NCBI GenBank assembly: GCA_023634235.1
Contig: JAMKCF010000002.1
Span: 15,247,091 to 15,311,090 of the forward strand
Reading direction: 5' to 3'
Origin: Pisaster brevispinus
Taxonomy: Eukaryota > Echinodermata > Asteroidea > Forcipulatida > Asteriidae
Length of the DNA: 64,000 nt
The translations under genes were made by a program, and so were the position numbers. The notes under the pieces were generated by a model. The model was not told the origin of the DNA, searched no databases, and saw only the letters and a program-made list of their open reading frames with translations. This document shows, piece after piece, positions 13,001 to 25,000 of the stretch (the stretch's first letter is position 1; every line of letters begins with the position of its first letter).

Positions 13001-16000
13001 AGGACTCATTAAACATGTCCCTGGGACTGCATGCATTGTCCGAGAGACGGGACTAAAATCTCAATAACTCCTTCTATTTATGTAAACGGTTATGGTATGA
13101 AGGCATGTGCTGAACTCAAAACGCTGTGACCCCCAGCCCCGACAATAAGTCATTTACGCTGCCATGATTGGTCTCTCAAAGCTGGCTGAACTTATACTTC
13201 AGAAATCGATTTATCGTTGTTAAAAACGCAAGTGTCTAGAAAGTTATTACCATTTAATTGAGTGGATCCATATAATGAGAGGAAAAAAACCCTCTTGCCC
13301 AACAAGTTGTCTGTGGATATAGTGTGTTATAATAATGCAGTCACCAATCGGTTCATTGTCTTAAAAATTAAGAAAGTTGCTTTTTAACAGACCTTATTTT
13401 AAGTTTGGGTTGAACAAGGAAAAATTGACTAGAGCGGGATTTGAGCCTGTGACCTCTGGATCAAAGTGCTGGTGCTCTACCAACTGAGCTATCTAGCCAA
13501 AAGGTTGGCGGTCTCCCTATTTTGTCAATATCTTTGTTCTTGGGTGCCTGTCAGAAGCCGTTCAACCTGTAACTGCCGTATAACTAGGGATCACACCCAT
13601 GTAACCAGGGAAGGGGTAGAAGAGGGATCACCACAAGAGATGCGACTTTTTTATTTCAACTCTGGAGGGAAGACTGGATGACCTCCGGACATGCTGGCGC
13701 CTTACCAACTGAGCTTTCTAGCCCTAATGTTTGCCCTATGTTTTCCATTCTTTTGAGCAAGGTTGCAAACAAAAAAATAGTTATTTGTATCAATGCAACC
13801 CATACAACATAAATTGTAATACAATATGTTGCCTGCATTGGCCTCATTAGTGCTGTATTATGTAACCACACAATGCAGGAGCTCATTAGCAAAAAAACTC
13901 TCTTGGAGAAAAAATATCTGTGTTTAAACAAACCTTGAGATTTAATGAGGTGCTGGGACAAGATCTCACAAAAGATTCGAGGTTGCAGGTGTTTTCTTTT
14001 ATATTTTTAATTAATCCCTTACTTGTTTGCTAATTATATAATTAGTCATGTTGTGAGTCCTTGGTAGAGTTTCTGCAAACCTCATTTGAAAATAAGGTTT
14101 TGTTTGCCAAGTTCGTTATGTGCAAGTAGCACAGCATTGTACTTAATTGAATTCATTCTCCTTACATGGTGATTTGAACTACATGTTAAGTTAACATACA
14201 TTGTATGTCAAAATTAATGTGTAAAATTTTACACAAAAATATGGATAATATACCCAAGAGTATACTGACAAGAAGTTTCTAACCTCTCGTTAAAATGGTA
14301 AACTTGAACTTTACTCGCTGTTCTTTCAGAGCGAAATTTGAAATATGACCTCGGATGAACATTCCACGCAGGAATTTCTCGTCAGCCAAAAGGTCAAATT
14401 CAACGCTGCTGTGATTGATAACCATAGTACTTGGGAATGGACTGAAAATTTCTCGTTTAAAAATGTAAAGACTGAATGTTCGAAGTATACTGTCATGGGA
14501 TGTATCTGGATATCAGCTATTTTTGCACTGGGAGGGTGCTAAAATTCAATGGTATTTGACAGTTGGCACCGTGAAAAACAAGTGCATCACGAAACTGAAT
14601 TTGACCCAAGACTAAGAGCCCCTCTTGAAATTTCAACCAGTTGTCTTGACTTCGTTAACCCATGCTTTTTCACTGGTAAATTAATATTAAGTGCATCTGC
14701 AAAATTATTACATGCACTGCAAAAACCTACAGTGACTCAACACCAGTTTCTTCCTCAACATAAATCTGGCTGTGCTTGCTTACGGTCTATTGGTATTACA
14801 GTTCAGTTGGAAAGTCCCAGTTATTCATTTCCGTTCACCTTCCTTATCAACCTGTGTCCGTTCTAGGCATGTCGAACCTTCCTTAATGCAAGCATACGTG
14901 AAATGTTACTGCGATGTAGGACACATGTTAGTGCATTCCGCTTTTAAAGTGTAATTAGGATTTAATCTGGCTAACGTATTTTTTTCCAATCTGTATAGAA
15001 ATTTCTTACTCCGCCCTGCGTGAGGCCACCGAGCAGTATACAATGTTTTTGTTCACAGTTCTTGGTCTACTTTTAGCCATTCAATAGTTACCAGCCTGTG
15101 CTGCTGTTTTTGTGTGTGTGTGTGTGTGTGCGCGCACTGAAAGTGTTATCAAGGGTTGAGACCCAGAGACTGCAGTCTCCCTTTGTGGCTTGCCCTGGGT
15201 CACAGAACTTCTTCAAGAAAGAGTGCCCTTTTGAGACTCCCCGGGGGATCGAAATTTAACCTGCTGCAGACTGGGCTTGGTGTATCAAGTGTTGTTGTCA
15301 CATATTCTACCAGATTCAGGGGTCTTCTGAAAATGAAATGGCTGGGAGTGAGTGGAAACAAGGACTCTTTTTTTCCGATCTGGATTATACCAAAAACATT
15401 CAATCTTGTAGTGTTCATAATTGTTTGTTTTCATTCGAGTAAATAACAAAATACCCCCATGAAGCCAAATGCTCCACACACGTTGATAAACCAACTGTCA
15501 GTTATTTGCAATACTCAAAAGGAGAAATTACATGATTTGTAAGTATTCAAAAGAAATAGTGATTAGTTTCTTTCTGAAATCTCAAGGTTTTAAAAATGTG
15601 AACCAATATTATTCCTATAGAAAAATATTTGTGTCTGAAAGACTGTCAAAAACAAGAAAAATATCACAAACAAGCATTTAACATACATGTATGTTCTTTC
15701 CACCTATACATGTACAGGTATACACAAAATTGTTTAAATAGAGGGTGAACAATTTTGAATCACGGTTTGCAATTAATAAACTTGTGAACAGTTAATGCTT
15801 AATTCTACCTCTATGATGATATGTTTACAATTATTTTTTAATTGGGCCAGACTTGCGATTTATTTGACACCTGTTTTGTTTTGTATTTCCTTGGTCAAAG
15901 AAATTTAGCTGACAAAAGTCTGAATAAGTTAAAAATCTTCCAGATTTCCTGAATTTATTTTATTATTATTATTTTTTGTAATGGGAAATCCTATGTGGGT

Positions 16001-19000
16001 GATTTTAAAGTCAAGCAAGCATACATCCTGTTGACAGTTTTTGGTTAACAGTGCAGGCTTTAATCTTGTTTTTAAAGGAGCACATAAAATAAAAATTTCT
16101 TTAGGCCATGCAACCTTTGTTTACCAAAAAGGAGTGGCCTTTCCGGTAGGCAAGAACCTACACTTGTCATATGGGAAACTTTTCATTTTGTGTCAAAGAT
16201 ATCCAGCCTATTTATTGTGCCAATGAATGCACTTTTGCCATCCAAGTTTTTTTCCTCTCTGACATGGGGTGAAATTGAAAAGTACAAAAAGTGACAAACA
16301 AAATCAGTTGTATTTTTTGTTGTCGTAAGAAATGAAAATTGAGCATTCGGATTCAAAGAGAAGTATTTCATTGACAGGAACTGAGCAGCAGTTCAATCAT
16401 AAGTGGTACCACCAGTCACTGGAGACAAAACCCATCTGGGGAACTGTAGAGATGTTGCAAAAAATAACAAAGTGTGTCTCAACAATGAACTGGCTGTTGT
16501 TGAAAGGAGTGAACAAGCATCCATCACTTTGGAGAAAAATTGTTTCTAAACTTGTCTGTGTCTTTTGTCTTCTTCCTGGGATTTGTTAAGTTATTTGAAA
16601 GTGATTGCAAGGCACTCATCCTTGTCAGTGGTGCATGGTTGATTACCCATTGGATGGTGACTTTACTGGGCCATCCAAACTATTTGATGTCACATTTATT
16701 TCCAATCAGAACGATTCAAAGGAGTCAGTGGCTCAGGCATACAACTTTTCAGCCAATCAGCAGTTAACTCTTCTTTTCATTCATTAAAAAAAAATTTCAA
16801 CGGGGGTCTCGCTCAGTTGCAACAACTGGTCTCAGTTGGGAATGGGTTCCCAGCTTGTGTTCACAACTGTACAATAAAAACATACCATGAGAGATCACCA
16901 TGCTCAAAATTAAAAATAATCTTTTAAAAAAAGTACAAAAAATGTTGCATGTCTGATGGCTCCTTAAAAAGTATCACCGCAAAGTGGCATTATCAGGAAA
17001 GAACACACAGTCGTTGGGTTTCATTGGTCTAGGGACATGTTTTTTTTTATTTATTTTTTTTTTACGGTCTAGGACCCCTCTCTCTAAGTTTAAATTAAAT
17101 ATCTCCCTACATTGAGATCCGACTTGCAGTTGGTACAAATTTCATTATAAAGAACAGAGGTTCATGGCTTAATCCTGGAACTAAGGGTTTTGTTGTTTAT
17201 CCTCTGGGATTTTCATGAATTTCTTCGGAGCTTACATTTATTGAAGAATGTTATTGAAAAAGTAACATAAAAAGCTTTGAGACGTCTTTCAACTCAGTGA
17301 TAATTTGATCATCACGACGTATCGTGGATTGTTTAATTTTTGTGAATTGAATTAGGTAAAGAAAATTTGACAGGCGAACTAAAAACAGAATATAATTTAT
17401 GATGTAATTTGTGAAAGTTCAGTTATGTTTGCAAAAGTTCATTGAGGTTTAGTAAAAATGGACTGGTACTGCCCAAACTCAATAATTTTCATGACAGGCA
17501 AATTGTTCCATACAGTTGAACCCACTACAGCAAAACGCGGGGTGTTGTTTCTTTTCTCTACAGTGGCGCTGATGCATTATGTATTTAGCATGTACAACTC
17601 CCGGGTATTTTCTAGTGGGGTCTACATGTAGAGCGAGATAATGCTGAATGTGTTTTTTCCCATACCCAGTATCCACTCCCAGCTATCAAAACTCTGAATC
17701 AATATTTTAATTTAGAAATGAAGTTATTGAACAGTTCATCCTCCCCCCCCCCCTCGCTCGTCTGAGGTTATATCATTTAATTAGTATCAACGGCGTCACC
17801 TGGGCACCTTGGAGAATCTCCCTCACATTCAGGATAAGTTCTAGGTGTTTAGATATTCATGACGGCACGGAAATAGCGAATGTTGCCATTAGCAAAATCA
17901 TACATCTCAAGGCAGGGGGATTTTTATACTGATGGATGACCGGTTAAAATAGATTTTCATAAATAATTTTCAGGCTCGCTGAATCGCATAATTCTTAAGT
18001 CGGAGGGGATTATAAAGTCTGCCACCATGTCATAAATATTTCCCGAACAGTTTGCTCTTGAGAATTGCTAATGCCAAAACTTGAAACTGACAACGAATAA
18101 TGAGTCTTGGATTTGCGCGTAATTCTTTTGAAGTAATTTAAAAATCTTTAGTGTTGTACTTTAAAGAAGGTGAAACAGCGCAGTAAGTAAAGATTATTAT
18201 TTTTTTATCCATTAGGTCCCTGAGCATAACTTTCATAGGGGAACATTTTAAAATTTTTGTTATTATTATTAAAAAAAATTTTTTGGGGTGAAACACTTGA
18301 CATTTGAACAGGGACATGTTCCAAGATTAGGTCAACAGAGGTCTTGACCTCTGTGGCTGACCTCAAAGGTCTGCATTTGTGAATTGTTCAATAGGATTGT
18401 TTGTATAATTGCGGATGATACATCTGAAAAAATATGAGTAACTTTAATTTGTACTGAGGAAGATTGAGATCCTTCGCAATTACCTTGTCGTCAAAGATTC
18501 CTCTCTGTTGATACAACGTAATTGCTGCTGCTTTGCCTCTTCTATGGCGTTCTTAAACAAACCGTACAAATCATAATTGTGAATTTGTGATCATAAGCCC
18601 ACAACTAATAAGTCCTGAGATATTAGTGCGCTGGCGTGTTGACCATGTTGCCCCGGCAACGGCTGAAGCAACAGCCTCACCTATCCATCAGCGCAACGTC
18701 ACCGTACCGCGTGACAAATGTTACAAAGAGGGCCTCGCTGATTACAGCCCTTAATTGGTACTGCTGATGATGAGGCAGCGCCAAGGGACCAGTGGCCTGA
18801 TTGGTTCCCTGGGGAATGTTTGTCTCGCTTACGTTGTCAGTATTTTCTCATATAGTTCCCCCCCCTTTGCCGAGGTGTGAATGCAGTATTCTGTCTTCAC
18901 GAGACTACAATTCAGGACTTTTGAGTGCTGTAGATTCTTCCTCTACATTCACTTTGCCGTCTGTTGAAAGGCTAAAGAGTAAACGTGGAAAGAAAATATT

Positions 19001-22000
19001 CAATCAAAAAGGGGTGATGGGAAAATTTTTCTTTGCGGGAAAAATGCTGGGAATTTCACTGAAGGGTTTTACCTCCATGGCTTCCGTGTAGTAGCCTTCA
19101 TGCCTTTTAACCCCTTTCTCCCATAGAGCTCTACCTATGTGTACAGGCCTTTTCACACTACTTCCATTTCGAACCGCGTTGAAACCTACCCGGGTCCTCT
19201 CCGGTTCAGCCTCACTTCTTTTCGACACGGATCAGAGATAAGCAACATTCACACGGGTCTTTACGTGAACCGGCTAATGCGTGAACCGTATAGCGAAAAA
19301 TGCAATTTCGATCCGGATTGAGATTTTCAACCCTGGTCCCTCCTGCCAGGGTTGATTTCTATCCGGCTAGAGCATGCTACCCGGATCAGAGGCGGGTTGA
19401 AATTTTTACAGTGTGAAACGGGGTGAACAAAATCTCCGGTTCGGAACCGGTTCCGACCCTGAGATTTTAGACAGTGTGAAAAGGCCTTACATCTACTGCA
19501 CTGGGCTTGAACTGGAAGAACTTGAACTGGGCTTGAACTGGGCTGGGCTTAAAGTAAATCTCCATCAGACCGCACGGCCCAATTTTATAGCTGCTTAAGC
19601 ACAAAAAGCAGCTTAGCACAATACAATTATGCTTACCAGAAATAGGTTACCAGCCCAACGTACCATATCACACCTTACTCTATATGGTCACTTGTACCAT
19701 CTGTGACTGGTGTCCTGCTTATTGTCACGTAGCAGAAAATTATAAAAGGGACATACTGCCTTCTGTAGGGGCGCTGCAGGCTATAAAAGTGTTTGTAGTG
19801 ACGTGAATATGGTTGGAACTAGATGTTCTATAAGTAGAATATAATGATTCACTAATTATCCCTCCAAGTTGTGGTTTTCCGTTTACTTAAAGGACACACA
19901 TTTTGTACCATTTTTTTTACTCCACAAAATTGTAATGAATAATATGTGAACTATGCCACCCAGCAATATATCATGTGGTGAACACATCTACACACTACCA
20001 GGTCAACCCTCATACTGTCTGACCCTTCAATATCATCCACTGTGGTTTTGATTGATTGGTAAACTCTGCCAACCTGCAATATGATATAATGTGATGAGTG
20101 CATACACAGTACACACATGGGCACAATTACAATGTAATTCTGTGCACAGCTGTGCCACCATACACAACCTGTGCAGTTGAATGGTTTTTTTAAATTGTTA
20201 ATGTTAGTCAACTTGCTTGGAAATGTTACCAACAGTAGGAGAGATGTCACCTGAATGATTGTGATGTGGATAGAATTATACATGTAGTGTACTGGGAAAG
20301 ACAGGATTACATGAGCCCCTTCTTTGACGCTGAATTTCCCAGGAAGTTCCCAGACAAATTTGGTTGACCTTTTTACACTTGAATTGCTAACCCTGGCAAA
20401 CTCTTGGCAAACAGCCATGGGAACACCCATGCTTTGGAGTAGGGTTAAGAGAGACAACCCCAGGGGTCAGTGTACCAAGTGTTCATTCTTCCCAAGAAAT
20501 TTGCATTGAGTGCGAAATGAACAAAATGAACATGGGGTGGAAATGAACATGGAGTGGCGTTGGGGTTAACAATCCCCAGGAATTTCCTGGGGTTTGAGTT
20601 CCTGGCAGTTTTTCTCTGTAATGTGAAAAGGGCTTTACACTACCTTGTCCTCCTATGAGAGTTCATGGCCTAAAGATACTTTCATTGTCTTATGTTTTGT
20701 TCAGGTGTTCCTCCTGAAGTTCATACGATAAACAGTTTGACTTTCTTTTTCTCAAACTTTAGGTTTTATTTTCGTTTGGGTTGATGCTTGTGGCAGTGTT
20801 TTGATAAATCACCTCATTTCCTTGTTGGGGATTCAGATGGAGGAATTCATTTTACATGTTTGGCAGAACCCGTCAAAATGTCTTTGAGATGGTCTCATGA
20901 ATTGCCATCGCCTCATAATTATTTTTGAATGTTTTGGGGTTTTTTCTTCAAAAGAGAAATTTTGACTCTAGCTGCTCTTCAATGTCTTGAAAATAAGGCC
21001 GTGTCCGAAACGGCGACTTCGGCTACAGCTACAGCTAGATCAGTGCGTCTGCCAGTGTTGAAGAATAGGCAGACGCGCGCGATCTAGCCGTAGCTGTAGC
21101 CGAAGTCGCCGTTTCGGACACGGCCTAAGGCTTGAGGATAATTAGACCATTGTGAATCTGATGCTGATGTTCTGAGACATCATCAGGATCCAAGCCGCAA
21201 TCCTTCAGATTTTGTTACGCAATATGGAAACAAAATATCTTTCAGTACTTGTGAACGCATGTTTACATAACACGCTGTACTATTTCTATCTTTCTGTTCA
21301 TTTGTATGAATTGTAAAACAGAATAACCCTGCTGTGATCAAGAGCCAAACGCAGGTACAAAAAAAAAATAATAACAGCCAACGCATGAATAATATTCCCT
21401 CTATTGGGCCCCTCGTTGCAGTAAACCTAATAATGCCATGGTATTCACTTTCCCTTCCTGCCTGGCAAGCTGTTTCTCTATGGAAGGATTCTTTTACCAG
21501 CCCGAGGTCATCCATTTCAACTCCCGACCAAAAAAAAAAGAAGATATATATATAAATACATGTAAATAAATAAAACATGAAAAAATATAAGGGGAAGACG
21601 TTGAAAATATGGAGCAGGCTGTGCCAGAAAAGCCAAGTCACATGATGCTGTTGTTTTGTATGGAGGCTTTGAGTTGGTTGACGTGAGTCCGTGTGATGTG
21701 AGTGGATAGGGACTTAAAAAATTCAATACATATCAATGGGGCACTCGGTCTCTGTAGTAACGGTGGGCAGTAGTGCAAGACTAGACTGCACAGGTAGTGT
21801 CTGGCGAGCACAAACAACTGTACTGGTTAAAGCTGAATGGGACGGATATTTTCTGAAAAGGGGTGCTTGGTTTATTTATGGTTTATTTATGGTATAAGTG
21901 AAAGCACATGGGTTTATGTTTTTGGTTTTATGTGCTAAATTAATCGATCAATGTTATAGAGGAGAGCGGGTAATTAGTCCCGGTCTCTGGCATGTACTTT

Positions 22001-25000
22001 TTCACGATCCGTACAACTGTTTATAGAACTTTGACGAATGAGTCTCTTTCTTTTTTTTATGTCTGTGAGTCATTGACATTTAAACAAGTTTAAAGTCTGA
22101 TTGTCAAAGATTCTGCCTTAAAATAGAATGATAATTTTATAAACTAATTAACTCAAGTTTAAATTAATTTATTCATAATTATTTGTACACAGTCATTATT
22201 ATGGAAATATAAAAATAAACAAAGTCAGGTTATAATTTAGGCACATTATTTCTTGGGATTTTTTCAGATTTCAGGATTTTTTCCCAAAACCCCTTGAGCC
22301 TTAAATTTTTCTTGAGAGAGGTCAAGCAAGAGAGGTCACCAAAGGGAGAAAGAAAAAGTCCACATTGTGTCCAAACTGTGTCCAAACCTGTACATGCAGA
22401 TTTGTGTGCATGGAGATGACCAGAGTTTGTAAATCTCCTGAATTGTAACACCTTAGATGTTTCTAGAGTATAGGGGAACCCAGGCCAGCAAGACATTTTC
22501 AAGGAATTTTCACACTCTTCCAACCTCATTCCTGATAATTTTCGTGGGTAAATTTGTTTGTACGTTTAAAGGGGGAACTGTTGGTCGATTGGAATAAAAG
22601 CTTCGTAGTCAAAATTATGTAATGATGGATAACTAAAGTTTTACTTAAACTTTAATTAGTATTTTCCCACTCGTCATACTTTTAAAACTCATTCATGGGA
22701 GATTCAAGTAAGATTGGCGTTTATAAAAACAGTATTAGGTTTCGAGCACCTTAGGCTGCGAGTTTGGTCAGATGGCATTGCTGTAAAGTGAAGTCAGTAG
22801 CAGGGTTAGCAAACCAAAGCTTGCCAAGCCAGCATTCTGAGGCTCTCCAGCCAACTTTGGCTTGTTCCTCAGGGACATGGTAGAGATTACTATGAAGTAG
22901 GTCACTCTATGAGACAGCACCAGCCTACCGTAGACCCAAACCTGATACTGGTGGTATAAATGGACTTATGTAGGATTACCTGCGTCGTTCTGCACAACAT
23001 CAAGTGTTGAGGATTCTAATTTAGTATGTTCGCTGTGACACCATAGAAAAGATGCCACATTCAATGCATACAAATAAGATCGCGGATTGAGCGAATTTAA
23101 TTAACTGGTTGCGCAGCATGCCAGACATGTCGCTTTCAATTAAATAGAGGATATGAAATAGGGCAGTGTTGCTTATATAAACCTAGTGATTGCGACCTTT
23201 CCCCCAGCCCCCCCCCACCCGTTTTCTACGTACACGGCGCGACAGTTCCACCGATAGAGGGCATTCACTTGCACAGGCCTGGAATTTCATCTTTGAGAGG
23301 GCAAGGTCATTGTGAATTCCCAAAGGGCACTTCCATTGGGAAAATCTTAAAGGTTTGTTGGGAAACTTTTGAATGGGCACCAAGGCCAAGACCAGGGGCG
23401 GCAAGATGCCATGGCCTCTCTGGCTCCAGTGTGATTCCAGGCCAACTGGCAGTGCCCCGCTAATGTTCGATGGTTTCGATGCATGGGTAGGATGAGGGGG
23501 AATCACAGTAGTCAAGTAATAAGGAACAATAAGGTCTTGTACCGAGACTTCTTTACAGCTGGATCACTGGAAAATTTGTTACAGGCAGGTGTAGGAGGTG
23601 AACACTGATAAGTGTGACTGTGAGCATGAAGGGACGTCGTAAAGCAAGTCATGCCTTTAATTTGATCCGCTGTGGAAATGGTGTGATGTACGTCTGACCT
23701 TTAGTTTCAAATGTTTACATGTGGTTTCCAGTTTGTTTCATTTATAATCGCTCTGTCCTTAACCCAACACTGTGTGGTTGTGAAATCGCTCACTTTTGAT
23801 GATATTTACGGCAAACCCTACTAGACTGACACTTCTGTTGGGTGTCAGGGACTGGGCACAGCTTGCATAGGTGACAGTGACAACTAAAAGTATTGACGAG
23901 ATTTTGTAGTGTTGAATTGGAGCAGGTCTCACTTATTCCTTTGATTTGAGCTTGTTGAAAAATAAAATATCATGTGGATTATTGTGTTATTAGATTGTGA
24001 TGATTGTATATATTGAACAAATCTAAAAAGGTGTCGTACGACAAATTTGTTTTGCTCGGCCAGAAATTCTTGTTATGAAAAAAAAATGTCCTGCCTCGGG
24101 GTTCTTCCCAGGATTTCTTCAAAACTGTGGTGCATTCTGGACCCAAATTTTGAAAGATTGGCGTAAGCATACTGAATTGAAACAAGATCCTCAGAATGTT
24201 TTTTACTTTGGGTTCAACGAGATCCTCAGAATGTTTTTTACTTTGGGTTCAAGGAGATCCTCAGAATGTTTTTTACTTTGGGTTCAAGGAGATCCTCAGA
24301 ATGTTTTCTACTTTGGGTTCAAGGAGATCCTCAGAATGTTTTTTACTTTGGGTTCAACGAGATCCTCAGAATGTTTTTTACTTTGGGTTCAACGAGATCC
24401 TCAGAATGTTTTTTACTTTGGGTTCAAAAAAATGATGTCTCATGAAAAGCAATCATTTTCATGATGTTTGCAAATCAGCATCAATGTCAACAATTTTGAA
24501 ATACTTTCCTCGGATGTACACAAACACCAGTAGCTTGTATATGTGTAACTGTGAGAGGAGACACAACATTTTGTCTAGACACAATGTTGAAGAATGTTGA
24601 AAAGCTAGAAGAATTTGAAGAACAGCTTCCTGTGTTTTAGTGATTCTGTCAGTTCCGACCTTTTACAACTTTTGGGTACTTTAATAGGCTCTTGAGATTG
24701 GCGATGTTATGTCAGTTTGAAGATAACAGAGTATGTTATTAATCTAGAGGAGGGAGTGTAGATTTGTTTGTCAGATTTTCCAGAACCTGTGGTGTATCAC
24801 CCATATTCACCAGCCCTTAGGCTTGACTATGTGGAATTGAACTTGGGTTATATGTGCGCTTATAATTAACGTCATCAATTTTTTTACCCGGTCCCCTCGT
24901 CCGGCAGCCTGTGGGCTGTGGAGTTGTTTTGAAGCACCAAGCACTCACAGATTTGTTGTTGAAGCTGAGCTAAAGTCTGCATGTGTAGCACTTGAAACGA

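Noticed and set aside
19951..20457. 168-codon minus-strand frame
   Set aside because: There is no recognisable domain, no splice signals and mixed low-complexity content. A chance frame is more likely.
21183..21641. 152-codon minus-strand frame with apparent membrane segments
   Set aside because: The hydrophobic stretches come from AT-rich and A-run sequence on the plus strand (for example 21358-21373 and 21529-21570), and nothing marks a gene.
24075..24464. 129- and 79-codon plus-strand frames with repeated FYFGF/FFTLGS peptides
   Set aside because: They are produced by the 35-bp minisatellite, whose unit has no stop in any plus frame. The peptide cycles through three translations of one DNA unit.
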